From Rhodococcus jostii RHA1 (lineage in GTDB: Bacteria; Actinomycetota; Actinomycetes; Mycobacteriales; Mycobacteriaceae), in assembly GCF_000014565.1 (NCBI RefSeq), contig NC_008268.1, forward strand, positions 6,204,501-6,268,500: a stretch of DNA of 64,000 nt. The letters run 5' to 3'. Made by a program: the position numbers and the translations under genes. Below, piece after piece: positions 56,523 to 64,000 of this stretch (position 1 is its first letter; the number at the start of each line of letters is the position of its first letter). Under the pieces are notes generated by a model. The model saw nothing but the letters and a program-made list of their open reading frames with translations. It was not told the origin of the DNA and ran no database searches.

Positions 56523-57410
56523 ATGAAACTGGGTGTGGTGGTTCCCGTCGAGCTGGGAGGGGCGGGCGAGCCCGAGTGGATACTCGAATTCGCGAGGGCC
56601 GCCGAATCACTCGGATTCGACGAGATCTCCGCGGTCGAGCATTCGGTCGTCATCGCGGACACGGCGAGTGCCTATCCGTACTCGCCCACCGGCAAGTCGC
56701 ACCTGCCCGACGACTGCAGCCTGCCGGACCCGCTGGAACTGCTGTCGTTCGTCGCCGGCGCCACGACGACCCTCGGTCTCGCGACGGGCGTGCTGGTGCT
56801 GCCCAACCACCACCCGGTGGTGCTGGCGAAGCGTCTCGCCACCCTGGACCGACTGTCCGCTGGGCGTCTGCGCATCTGCCTCGGTCTCGGCTGGATGCGC
56901 GAGGAGATCGAGGCCTGCGGCGGCGACTTCGACCGGCGCGGCGCGATCGCCGACGAGGCGATCGCGGTGATGCGGGCGCTGTGGTCAGGTACCGCCGCGG
57001 TCGACTTCGCGGGCGAACACTTCTCCTTCCGCGGCGCCCAGAGCTGGCCCAAACCCCACCGGGATTCGGGAGTGCCGCTCTACATCGGCGGACACAGCCC
57101 GGCGGCCGCACGGCGGGCAGGGCGGCTCGGCGACGGGTTCCAGCCGCTCGGCCTGGCCGGTGACGACCTGGACCGGGCGATCGCCCGGATGCGGGCGGCG
57201 GCAGCGGACGCCGGCCGCGATCCCGCCGACGTCGACCTCGTGCTGGGTGCCACGCTGCCACGGCTCGACGAGGCCAAGCTCGACCGAAGCCGGGACCTGG
57301 GCGCGAATCGGCTCGTGCTGTCGGTGTCCCGGCACGCGCAGTCCCTCGGCCAGGTCATCGACGAGATGGCCGCCTGTTCGGCGCGGTTGGGCCTCAGTCC
57401 GGCACGGTGA
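56523..57410 (+). CDS. Luciferase-like (LLM) oxidoreductase, second copy
   Basis: A 295-residue TIM barrel of the luciferase superfamily (F420-type TIGR03619 subgroup): RAAESLGFDEISAVEHSVVI, LATGVLVLPNHHPVVLAKRL, GRLRICLGLGWMREEIEACG and VPLYIGGHSPAAARRAG. It is a diverged paralogue of the gene at 23953. Both are paired with an NTF2-like gene, which suggests two parallel steps of the same chemistry. ATG 56523 has GAGGG upstream. Its 3' end overlaps the convergent NTF2-like gene by 17 bases. Confidence 0.85.
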   Translation: MKLGVVVPVELGGAGEPEWILEFARAAESLGFDEISAVEHSVVIADTASAYPYSPTGKSHLPDDCSLPDPLELLSFVAGATTTLGLATGVLVLPNHHPVVLAKRLATLDRLSAGRLRICLGLGWMREEIEACGGDFDRRGAIADEAIAVMRALWSGTAAVDFAGEHFSFRGAQSWPKPHRDSGVPLYIGGHSPAAARRAGRLGDGFQPLGLAGDDLDRAIARMRAAAADAGRDPADVDLVLGATLPRLDEAKLDRSRDLGANRLVLSVSRHAQSLGQVIDEMAACSARLGLSPAR

Positions 57411-57834
57411 CCGGCACGTCCTCGCTGAAGTCGACGATCAGTTCGCGCCGGGAGAACTGCCAGCCTGTGTCGCCGAGCACGTACCGGTCGTGGTAGCGCA
57501 ACGCGATCCGGTTGTCGCGGAATCCGTTTCGACCGGCATAGACGTGGTGCGCCGTGCAGTACGTCTCGCCCGACGCCGTCGACCCGCCCACGTCGATCAC
57601 CTGCTGGTGAACGACGTGGCGGGTGGACTGCAGATGCGAGACCGCGTCCACGACGGCGGACGCGAGCACGTCACTGCCGCGGAGTTCCGTTGCCGCGCCG
57701 GTGCCCGTCAGCGCGGGCGGGAGGACGAACGTCGCGTCGGAGTCGAACAACGCCGCGAGCGTCGCCGCCTCGCGCCGGTCGACGGCCCGCGCATAGCGGG
57801 CGGTGAGTTCGGTGAGAGCGAATCCGGTGGCCAT
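57394..57834 (-). CDS. NTF2/SnoaL-like protein, second copy
   Basis: A 146-residue NTF2-fold protein: TARYARAVDRREAATLAALF contains Y14 and D19 in the same spacing as Y31/D36 of the copy at 23474, and RHVVHQQVIDV supplies candidate His. The end is acidic. It could be a dehydratase or isomerase acting on a steroid CoA ester or ketone. ATG 57834 begins MATGFALTEL; an upstream GTG would add nine residues. It is divergent from the igr-like operon and overlaps the convergent luciferase-like gene. Confidence 0.78.
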   Translation of the reverse strand: MATGFALTELTARYARAVDRREAATLAALFDSDATFVLPPALTGTGAATELRGSDVLASAVVDAVSHLQSTRHVVHQQVIDVGGSTASGETYCTAHHVYAGRNGFRDNRIALRYHDRYVLGDTGWQFSRRELIVDFSEDVPVTVPD

Positions 57835-57874
57835 TCCACCATTCCAGCGGACACGCGGCATCGGCGACAGCCGC

Positions 57875-57891
57875 CTCCCGCTGACCGAGAC
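57875..57891 (+). promoter_or_regulatory. Shared element, copy before the igr-like operon
   Basis: CTCCCGCTGACCGAGAC, 82 bases before ATG 57974 and pointing toward the operon. It matches the consensus fully apart from the first base. Confidence 0.5.
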
Positions 57892-57973
57892 ATCGGCACC
57901 GAGGCGTGGGAGTGCTGATTAGCGTCCAGAACACACGTGGCGACAGCCACGCACAGGTTTGAGGAGAACGCCG

Positions 57974-59140
57974 ATGGATGTGAGGGAATCGCCCGGGCAG
58001 CGGGAACTCCGGCGGGAGTTGCGAGCCTACTTCGCGGCGCTGCTGCCGGAGGAGACGCGGCGGATCGCGGGTGAGGAGGGTGTGGGCGGAGAGCACTTCC
58101 GCGACATCGTGCGGCTGCTGGGCAAGGACGGCTGGCTGGGTGTCGGCTGGCCGGTGGAGTACGGCGGGCAGGGACGGTCGATCGAAGACCAGTTCGTGTT
58201 CTTCGACGAGGTGCAGCGGGCCGGGTTGCCGTTCCCGTTCGTCACCGTCAACACCGTCGGCCCCACCTTGATGAAGTACGGCACCGAGGAGCAGAAGGCA
58301 CGGTTCCTTCCCGGCATCCTTGCCGGCGACATCGTCTTCGCCATCGGCTACACCGAACCGGAAGCCGGCACCGACCTCGCCTCGCTGCAGACCCGCGCCG
58401 TGCGCGACGGGGACACCTGGGTGGTCGACGGCAACAAGATCTTCACCAGTGGCGCCAACACGGCCGACTACGTGTGGCTGGCGTGCCGCACCGATGCGGA
58501 TGCGCCCAAACACAAGGGCATCTCGATCCTCATCGTTCCCACCGACGATCCCGGCTTCAGCTGGTCACCGATCCACACCGTGGGCGGGCTGACGGTCACG
58601 TCGACCTACTACAGCGGGATCCGGGTCGGCGATCAGGACGTCGTGGGCGACGTCGACGGCGGGTGGCAGCTGATCACCGCGCAGCTCAATCACGAACGCA
58701 TCGGGCTCGCCGCGCTCGGCGGCCGCACGCTCGGACTGTGGCACCGGGTCCTCGACTGGGCCCGTCAGAACGGGGCACTCGACATCCCGTGGGTGCAGAT
58801 GGACTTCGCGCGCACGCACGCGAAGCTCGAGGCGATGCGACTACTGAACTGGAAGATGACCGTCGCGGTCGCGCGGGATGCGTTGTCGGGGGCCGACGCC
58901 GGCGCCACCAAGACGTACGGCACCGAAACCCACGTCGACGTCTATCGCACGCTGCTCGGGATCCTCGGTGCCGCCGGCCGGTTGCGTCCGGGCTCGCCGG
59001 GCGCGATCCTCGCCGGCCAGATCGAACAGATCTCACGCCAAAGCGTGGTCAACACGTTCGGCGGCGGCGTCAACGAGGTGCTGCGCGACATGGTCGGCAC
59101 CCTCGGCCTCGGACTCGCCCGCGAGAAGAGGGTGAAATGA
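57974..59140 (+). CDS. chsE2: Acyl-CoA dehydrogenase, ChsE2/FadE29-like
   Basis: A 388-residue acyl-CoA dehydrogenase. WLGVGWPVEYGGQGRSIEDQ, GYTEPEAGTDLASLQTRAVR (flavin contact) and KIFTSGANTADYVWLACRTD are typical, and SRQSVVNTFGGGVNEVLRDM closes the fold without a clear catalytic Glu in the usual place. In mycobacteria ChsE1 and ChsE2 form a mixed tetramer that dehydrogenates the propionyl-CoA side chain. ATG 57974 follows GAGGAG. First gene of a run whose next four junctions are stop-start overlaps. Confidence 0.87.
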   Translation: MDVRESPGQRELRRELRAYFAALLPEETRRIAGEEGVGGEHFRDIVRLLGKDGWLGVGWPVEYGGQGRSIEDQFVFFDEVQRAGLPFPFVTVNTVGPTLMKYGTEEQKARFLPGILAGDIVFAIGYTEPEAGTDLASLQTRAVRDGDTWVVDGNKIFTSGANTADYVWLACRTDADAPKHKGISILIVPTDDPGFSWSPIHTVGGLTVTSTYYSGIRVGDQDVVGDVDGGWQLITAQLNHERIGLAALGGRTLGLWHRVLDWARQNGALDIPWVQMDFARTHAKLEAMRLLNWKMTVAVARDALSGADAGATKTYGTETHVDVYRTLLGILGAAGRLRPGSPGAILAGQIEQISRQSVVNTFGGGVNEVLRDMVGTLGLGLAREKRVK

Positions 59141-60075
59141 GCGAACTCCTTACCCGCCTCCTCGCTTTCGAGGGACGGACGATCGTCCCGGCCACCTGGG
59201 GTCCCGACCCGGTGAACACTCCCATGATCAGGCACTGGGTCGAGGCGATGGGCGACACGAGCCCGGTCTACCTCGACGACGCCGCCGCGCGCGCCACCGG
59301 CCGCGGCGGCGCCGTCGCACCCGCCCAGATGCTGCAGGTGTGGACGATGCGCACATTCGCGGACAAGATGTCCGGCGCCGACCCGTCACCCGTCTGTACG
59401 GAACTGATCGCCACACTCGACGAGGCGGGATTCACGTCCGTCGTCGCCACCGATTCCGACCAGGAATTCTTCGCCGAACTGCGCCCCGGCGACCGGGTGA
59501 GCACGACCGAGGTGGTCGAGTCCGTCTCCGCGGAGAAGCAGACCGGTCTCGGCGCCGGACATTTCGTCACCACCCTCAAGACGTACCGCAACGGCGACGG
59601 CGAGATCGTCGGAACCCAGCGGTGGCGGACACTCCGATTCCGGCCCACCGAACGTCCGGCCCCGCGCCCGCTTCGCCCGCGGCCCGCGCTCAACGACGAC
59701 AACGCCTTCTGGTTCGCGGCCGCACGTGAGCACCGCCTGGTCATCCAGCGGTGCGCGAGGTGCGGTGTGCTGCGGCACCCGACCGGACCGATGTGCGGGG
59801 AGTGCCGCTCCACCGAATGGGACACCGTCGACGCGTCGGGGCGGGGCACCGTCTACACGTTCGTCGTCAATCACCACCCGAAGATCGACGCGTTCGACTA
59901 CCCACTGGTCGTCGCGGTGATCGAACTCGAGGAGGGCACCCGCCTGATCGCCAACATGACAGGCGTCGAACCCGAACACGTGCACATCGGAATGCCCGTG
60001 GAACTGGACTGGATCGACGCCGACCCGGAACTCACACTGCCCGCATTCCGGCCCGCAGCATCGGAGGAACACTGA
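59137..60075 (+). CDS. chsH2: ChsH2-like: MaoC domain fused to DUF35 zinc-ribbon/OB domain
   Basis: A 312-residue two-domain protein. The N-terminal MaoC-like half (about 1-175) contains MGDTSPVYLDDAAARATGRG. The C-terminal DUF35 half has a zinc ribbon RCARCGVLRHPTGPMCGECR and an OB fold with GRGTVYTFVVNHHP. In mycobacteria ChsH1 and ChsH2 form the side-chain enoyl-CoA hydratase, and the DUF35 half docks to the aldolase Ltp2. ATG 59137 overlaps chsE2 as ATGA; the stop shares a base with chsE1. Confidence 0.9.
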   Translation: MSELLTRLLAFEGRTIVPATWGPDPVNTPMIRHWVEAMGDTSPVYLDDAAARATGRGGAVAPAQMLQVWTMRTFADKMSGADPSPVCTELIATLDEAGFTSVVATDSDQEFFAELRPGDRVSTTEVVESVSAEKQTGLGAGHFVTTLKTYRNGDGEIVGTQRWRTLRFRPTERPAPRPLRPRPALNDDNAFWFAAAREHRLVIQRCARCGVLRHPTGPMCGECRSTEWDTVDASGRGTVYTFVVNHHPKIDAFDYPLVVAVIELEEGTRLIANMTGVEPEHVHIGMPVELDWIDADPELTLPAFRPAASEEH

Positions 60076-61187
60076 TGGATTTCACCTTCGGCGAGGAGCA
60101 GGAAGCGGTCCGCGGACTGGCCGCGGACGTATTCGCTGCCAAGTCGCGACCCGAGCGGATCAAGGACGTCGAATCGAGTGCCGACCGGATCGACCGGGAA
60201 CTGTGGCGCGAACTGGCCACCACAGGGCTGCTCGGCATCGCCCTGCCCGAGAACCTCGGTGGCGGCGGCATGGGGCTCGCAGAACTGTGCGTCCTACTCG
60301 AGGAGCAGGGCCGGACCGTGGCGCCGGTTCCGCTGTGGCCGCACGTGCTCGGCGCACTCGCGATCGCCGAGTTCGGGACACCGGACCAACGTGCCGCCCT
60401 GGTCCCCGCGGCGGCCGACGGCAGCCTGATCCTCACGGTCGGGCTCGAGGAATTCGGACCGTACGTCGCGGGCGAACCGGCGACGACGGCACGCGAGGTG
60501 GACGGCCGGTGGCAGGTGCACGGCGCCAAGCCCGCGGTGCCCGTGGCGCACGTCGCCGAACGCCTCCTCGTCTCCGCGACCACCGACAGTGGTCCGGCGC
60601 TGTTCCTGGTGCACCCGGGGGCCGCGGGTGTGACGGCGCAGCAGGCGGAGTCGACCACCCACGAGATCTGCGCGAACGTCACGTTCGTCGCGGCCCCCGC
60701 GGAACCGGTCGGCCCGGCGGACGGTAGCGCGGTGCGGTGGCTGATCGAACGGGCGGAACTGGCGGTCGCCGCCCTGCAACTGGGCGTCGGGGAGGGCGCG
60801 GTGCGGCAGGCGGTCACCTACCTCAACGGACGCACCCAGTTCGGCCGCCCGCTCGCGACGTTCCAGGCCGTCACCCATCAGCTCGCGGACTGCTACATCG
60901 ACCTCGAGGCCATGCGGGTGACGCTGTGGCAGGCCGTGTGGCTCGTCGCGAGCGGGGAAGATCCGGGAACCGCTGTGCTGGTCGCGAAATGGTGGGCGAC
61001 CGACGGCGGGCAGCGGGTCGTCCACCGCACGCAGCACGTGCACGGCGGTATCGGCGTGGACACCGACTACCCGGTGCACCGGCACCTGTTGTGGGGCAAA
61101 CAGCTCGCCGCCACCTTCGGCGGAGCCGGCTCCGACCTGGCACGTCTGGGCGCGCAGCTGGCGGCCGGGGTGGAGGTGGTCGCATGA
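60075..61187 (+). CDS. chsE1: Acyl-CoA dehydrogenase, ChsE1/FadE28-like
   Basis: A 370-residue acyl-CoA dehydrogenase. LLGIALPENLGGGGMGLAEL, then a reduced middle domain lacking the usual flavin Thr/Ser motif, then RTQFGRPLATFQAVTHQLAD and TQHVHGGIGVDTDYPVHRHL. These features match the FadE28 partner of the ChsE1-ChsE2 complex. ATG 60075 shares its A with the chsH2 stop. Gene order differs from mycobacteria, where fadE28 precedes fadE29; here chsH2 lies between the two dehydrogenase genes. Confidence 0.86.
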   Translation: MDFTFGEEQEAVRGLAADVFAAKSRPERIKDVESSADRIDRELWRELATTGLLGIALPENLGGGGMGLAELCVLLEEQGRTVAPVPLWPHVLGALAIAEFGTPDQRAALVPAAADGSLILTVGLEEFGPYVAGEPATTAREVDGRWQVHGAKPAVPVAHVAERLLVSATTDSGPALFLVHPGAAGVTAQQAESTTHEICANVTFVAAPAEPVGPADGSAVRWLIERAELAVAALQLGVGEGAVRQAVTYLNGRTQFGRPLATFQAVTHQLADCYIDLEAMRVTLWQAVWLVASGEDPGTAVLVAKWWATDGGQRVVHRTQHVHGGIGVDTDYPVHRHLLWGKQLAATFGGAGSDLARLGAQLAAGVEVVA

Positions 61188-61615
61188 CCGCGACCGTCGG
61201 CGCGACGACCTACGACGCCGTCACGATCGGCGATCGACTGCCGGAGCTGGTGATTCCGCTGACCCGCACCCTGATCGTCGCCACCGCCCTCGCCACCCGC
61301 GACTTCCAGGACGTTCACCACGACCCGGCCCTCGCGCTGGAGAGGGGGTCGAAGGACGTGTTCATGAACATCCTCACCACCAACGGGCTGGTGGGGCGGT
61401 TCGTCACCGACTGGGCCGGACCGCACGCGTCGCTCCGCCGGATCGCGGTGCGGCTCGGTGCCCCCAACTACCCCGGCGACGCGATGGCCGTGACCGGTGA
61501 GGTGGTCGCGAAGGACGGCGGCCTCGTCACCGTGAACATCCGGGGCGCGAACAGCCTCGGTGATCACGCCACCGGAACCGTCGTCGTCGCCTGGCCTGCA
61601 CGAGGAGACCTGTGA
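61184..61615 (+). CDS. chsH1: ChsH1-like MaoC hydratase subunit
   Basis: A 143-residue single hot-dog protein. TRDFQDVHHDPALALERGS holds the hydratase Asp/His pair; ILTTNGLVGRFVTDWAGP follows as in ChsH1. It supplies the active site of the ChsH1-ChsH2 enoyl-CoA hydratase acting on the steroid C17 side chain. ATG 61184 overlaps chsE1 as ATGA, and ltp2 starts inside its stop (GTGA). The length is normal for the family. Confidence 0.9.
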   Translation: MTATVGATTYDAVTIGDRLPELVIPLTRTLIVATALATRDFQDVHHDPALALERGSKDVFMNILTTNGLVGRFVTDWAGPHASLRRIAVRLGAPNYPGDAMAVTGEVVAKDGGLVTVNIRGANSLGDHATGTVVVAWPARGDL

Positions 61616-62790
61616 CCAGCCCCCTGTCGGGCGCCGCCGCGATCGTCGGCATCGGCGCCACCGAATTCTCCAAGCACTCGGGACGAAGCGAACTGCAACT
61701 GGCGTGCGAGGCGATCGTCGCCGCACTCGCCGACGCGGGCATCGACCCGTCCGAGGTCGACGGACTGTCCACGTACACCGCCGAGACGAACGGGGAGGTG
61801 CTCGTCACCCGCAACACTGGCATCGGCGAGCTGAAGTTCTTCTCCCGCATCGGTTACGGCGGCGGCGCCGCGTGCGCCACGGTCCAGCAGGCGGCGATGG
61901 CCGTGGCCACCGGCATCGCGGACGTCGTCGTCTGCTACCGCGCGTTCAACGAACGGTCCGGTGTGCGTTACGGACTCGGGCAGCACGACCGCCCGATGGA
62001 CAGCACCGCGGACCGGGCGGCGTACGCCTGGCTGACCCCGCAGGGACTGTCGACGCCCGCCCAGTGGGTGGCGATGTTCGCCCGCCGGTACATGCATCGG
62101 TACGGCGCCACGAGCGAGGACTTCGGCCGGGTCGCGGTCGTCGCACGCAAGCACGCCGCCGACAACCCCGCCGCCTGGTTCCACGGGCGGCCCATCACCC
62201 TCGACGATCACCAGAAGTCGCGGTGGATCGCCGAACCGCTGCACCTACTGGACTGCTGCCAGGAAACCGACGGCGGCCAGGCCCTCGTCGTCGTCTCCGC
62301 CCAACGTGCCAAGGACCTCCGCGCCACCCCGGCGATCGTCAAGGCCGCCGCGCAGGGCTCGGGCAAGGACCAGCACATGATGGCCAGTTACTACCGGCCC
62401 GACATCACCGGGATACCCGAGATGGGCCTCGTGGGCAGGCAACTCTACGGGCAGAGCGGTCTCGCGCCCGACGACATCTCGGCGGCGATCCTCTACGACC
62501 ACTTCACCCCGCTCGTGCTCCCGCAACTCGAGGAACTCGGGTTCTGCGGCCCCGGCGAGGCGAAGGATTTCATCCGGGACGGCAACCTCGAGGTGGGCGG
62601 CCGACTCCCGGCGAACACCCACGGCGGCCAGATCGGCGAGGCATATCTGCACGGCGTCAACGGCATCGCCGAGGCGGTTCGCCTGATTCGGGGAACGTCG
62701 ACCACACAACCGGACGGCATCGGCAACGTGCTGGTGACCGCGGGCACCGCCGTGCCCACCAGCGGCCTGATCCTGGGCAGAGAGGACTGA
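61612..62790 (+). CDS. ltp2: Ltp2-like steroid side-chain aldolase
   Basis: A 392-residue thiolase-fold lipid-transfer protein. It begins AAIVGIGATEFSKHSGRSEL and contains RIGYGGGAACATVQQAAMAV, CYRAFNERSGVRYG and the C-terminal NTHGGQIGEAYLHGVNGIAE. Ltp2 with the DUF35 part of ChsH2 performs the retro-aldol cleavage that removes propionyl-CoA and leaves a 17-ketosteroid. GTG 61612 overlaps chsH1. Its place directly behind chsH1/chsH2 matches the igr operon. Confidence 0.92.
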   Translation: MTSPLSGAAAIVGIGATEFSKHSGRSELQLACEAIVAALADAGIDPSEVDGLSTYTAETNGEVLVTRNTGIGELKFFSRIGYGGGAACATVQQAAMAVATGIADVVVCYRAFNERSGVRYGLGQHDRPMDSTADRAAYAWLTPQGLSTPAQWVAMFARRYMHRYGATSEDFGRVAVVARKHAADNPAAWFHGRPITLDDHQKSRWIAEPLHLLDCCQETDGGQALVVVSAQRAKDLRATPAIVKAAAQGSGKDQHMMASYYRPDITGIPEMGLVGRQLYGQSGLAPDDISAAILYDHFTPLVLPQLEELGFCGPGEAKDFIRDGNLEVGGRLPANTHGGQIGEAYLHGVNGIAEAVRLIRGTSTTQPDGIGNVLVTAGTAVPTSGLILGRED

Positions 62791-62792
62791 TC

Positions 62793-63605
62793 ATGACGAC
62801 AACCGAGCGCACGACGGCAGGAGCGTGGCGAGGGGCCGACCTCGGCACCCGCACCGTGAGTTACGACGAGCGCGACGCCGTCCTGTACGCACTGTCGGTG
62901 GGTGCGCGGGCCACCGAACTGGACCTCGTCTTCGAGGAGCGTCTGCGGGTGCTGCCCACGTTCGCTCTCACCCTCGCCCAGTGGGCGCCGGACGAGCTGG
63001 GGTCGCGGGGCGCCTTCGACACGAAGACGGCGCTGCACGGATCGCAGGAACTGACGGTGCTCGCGCCGCTTCCGCGTCGCGGCGAGATCGCGTTGTCGGC
63101 GTCGGTCGGCGAGGTGTGGGACAAGGGTTCGGCGGCCGTGTTCGAGGTGCGCGTCGAGTCCGAGTTCTTCGTCGCCACCTGGTCGCTGTTCGCGCCCGGT
63201 GCCGGCGGTTTCGGCGGCGATCGCGGACCCGTGAAACCGGCTCGGCCCGAGGGTGAACCGGTCACGACGTCTGTGCTGCAGACCGCGGAGAACCAGGCCG
63301 CGCTGTACCGGCTGACCGGCGACCGGCACCACATCCACATCGACCCGGCGGCGGCCGAGCGGATCGGGCAGCCCCGGCCGATCATGCACGGGCTGTGCAC
63401 CCTCGCCGCCAGCACGCTGGAACTCGCGCGGGCGCTGGACGTCCACCCGGCCGACCTCGTCCGGCTGGAGGGACGGTTCGCCGCACCGGTCTACCCGGGC
63501 GACGCGCCGTCGTTGCGGGCGTGGGGTGATGCGGGTGATGCGACGTTCGAACTCGTCCAGGACGACCGGCCGCTCATCGCAGGCGCCCGCGCCGCATTCG
63601 GCTGA
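62793..63605 (+). CDS. MaoC-like double hot-dog hydratase, second copy
   Basis: A 270-residue paralogue of the hydratase at 49370: VLPTFALTLAQWAPDELGSR and VGEVWDKGSAAVFEV in the first hot dog, RLTGDRHHIHIDPAAAERIG in the second. The signature has HH where NP is usual, but the Asp and final His remain. It probably hydrates a second side-chain enoyl-CoA, perhaps in the earlier beta-oxidation cycle. ATG 62793 follows ltp2 by two bases. Last gene of the igr-like operon; a 51-base palindrome follows. Confidence 0.86.
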   Translation: MTTTERTTAGAWRGADLGTRTVSYDERDAVLYALSVGARATELDLVFEERLRVLPTFALTLAQWAPDELGSRGAFDTKTALHGSQELTVLAPLPRRGEIALSASVGEVWDKGSAAVFEVRVESEFFVATWSLFAPGAGGFGGDRGPVKPARPEGEPVTTSVLQTAENQAALYRLTGDRHHIHIDPAAAERIGQPRPIMHGLCTLAASTLELARALDVHPADLVRLEGRFAAPVYPGDAPSLRAWGDAGDATFELVQDDRPLIAGARAAFG

Positions 63606-63625
63606 CCGGACGTTTCGTCCGTCGT

Positions 63626-63676
63626 CGCCGAATGTCACACCGGTGCAGTCGAACCGAACCGGTGTGACATACGGCG
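63626..63676. terminator. 51-base palindrome, CGCCGAATGTCACA family, copy 2
   Basis: Arms 63626-63644 and 63658-63676 are a 19-bp inverted repeat with one mismatch around a 13-base spacer. The outer 14 bases of the left arm are identical to copy 1 at 51741. It lies between the igr-like operon and a convergent SDR gene, the same context as copy 1. Confidence 0.82.
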
Positions 63677-63682
63677 CGGAGG

Positions 63683-64000
63683 TCAGGAGTGGGTCGCGAG
63701 GTAACGCGCGGGGTATTCGCCGCCGCCGTGGACGGCGAGATCGGCACCGTTCACGTACGACGCCTGCGCGCTCGCCAGGAACAGGCACGCGTCCGCGATG
63801 TCGGACGGCACCGCCATCCGCCCCATCGGCAGGGTCCGGGTGACGGCGGCACCGCCGTCGTCACCGTAGACGGACGCCGCGCTCTCGGTGCGGATGAGGC
63901 CCGTGGTGATGTGGTTGATCCGGACCTTCGGAGCCCATTCGAGCGCAAGCGCTTTCGTGAGCACGAGCAGGCCGGCCTTCGCGGCGCTGTACGCGGCGGT
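63683..64000 (-). CDS. Short-chain dehydrogenase, 5' end outside the window
   Basis: The C-terminal 105 residues of an SDR read in from the right edge. YSAAKAG (catalytic Tyr and Lys) is at the visible start, followed by LVLTKALALEWAPKVRINHI, LPMGRMAVPSDIADACLFLA and VNGADLAVHGGGEYPARYLA. The stop is at 63683-63685. It converges on the igr-like operon with a hairpin between. Probably another hydroxysteroid or hydroxyacyl-CoA dehydrogenase; cofactor preference cannot be judged without the N-terminus. Confidence 0.88.
   Translation of the reverse strand, partial: TAAYSAAKAGLLVLTKALALEWAPKVRINHITTGLIRTESAASVYGDDGGAAVTRTLPMGRMAVPSDIADACLFLASAQASYVNGADLAVHGGGEYPARYLATHS

Overview
The window reads as chromosome from a mycolic-acid actinobacterium, most likely Rhodococcus of the jostii/opacus group. 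The evidence is high GC throughout, GTG starts, stop-start overlaps (ATGA, GTGA), the lpqU-eno-ftsB-DUF501-ppx order shared with mycobacteria, IdeR-type iron boxes, mycofactocin-type dehydrogenases, and a large steroid catabolism locus of the KshA/KstD/Hsa type. The assignment rests on recognised protein families and gene order; no database search was run.

Region 1 (1-19.1 kb) is mostly housekeeping. It holds a truncated membrane protein, a secreted GH16 glucanase, a tiny Cys/His-rich protein, a 1,327-residue double GGDEF/EAL protein, the iron-uptake operon efeUOB with two IdeR boxes, the lpqU-eno-ftsB-DUF501-ppx block, a tRNA with UAA anticodon, a methyltransferase, small unknown proteins, a phosphoesterase, and a MarR-AraC regulator pair.

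Region 2 (19.1-34.3 kb) starts the steroid locus. Three short-chain dehydrogenases are read leftward, divergent from an MFS transporter. An NTF2-like protein and an F420-type luciferase-like protein follow, divergent from an IclR regulator. Then hsaB lies divergent from a tightly coupled run hsaD-kstD-hsaE-hsaG-hsaF-hsaA-hsaC, which covers opening of rings A/B and conversion of the resulting C5 fragment to central metabolites.

Region 3 (34.3-39.0 kb) is an island with no clear steroid role: a secreted lipase, a small unknown protein, a DUF427 protein, an LtrA-like membrane protein and an exported alpha/beta hydrolase.

Region 4 (39.1-64.0 kb) resumes the steroid locus. It holds more dehydrogenases, a zinc-ribbon-like protein and kshA, then a second HsaA-like monooxygenase, a second KstD and a KstR-like TetR regulator. 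The TetR gene precedes a fadA5-type thiolase operon (thiolase, fused acyl-CoA dehydrogenase, hydratase, thioesterase, frameshifted dehydrogenase). Two acyl-CoA synthetases, an old-yellow-enzyme reductase, a second luciferase-like protein and a second NTF2-like protein follow. The last operon resembles the mycobacterial igr operon (chsE2-chsH2-chsE1-chsH1-ltp2 plus a hydratase) and removes the last three side-chain carbons.

Together the genes could activate a carboxylated side chain to CoA, shorten it by beta-oxidation and a retro-aldol step, oxidise ring hydroxyls, dehydrogenate and 9-alpha-hydroxylate ring A/B, and degrade the opened rings. The many dehydrogenases, two NTF2-like proteins with a BaiE-like Tyr/Asp/His pattern and a BaiCD-like reductase point to hydroxylated bile acids such as cholate rather than cholesterol. 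No mce4 importer, CYP125 or cholesterol oxidase is present. The most useful new observations are two shared upstream sequence elements that may define the locus regulon, two families of intergenic palindromes, the frameshifted mycofactocin-type dehydrogenase and the short-arm UAA tRNA.
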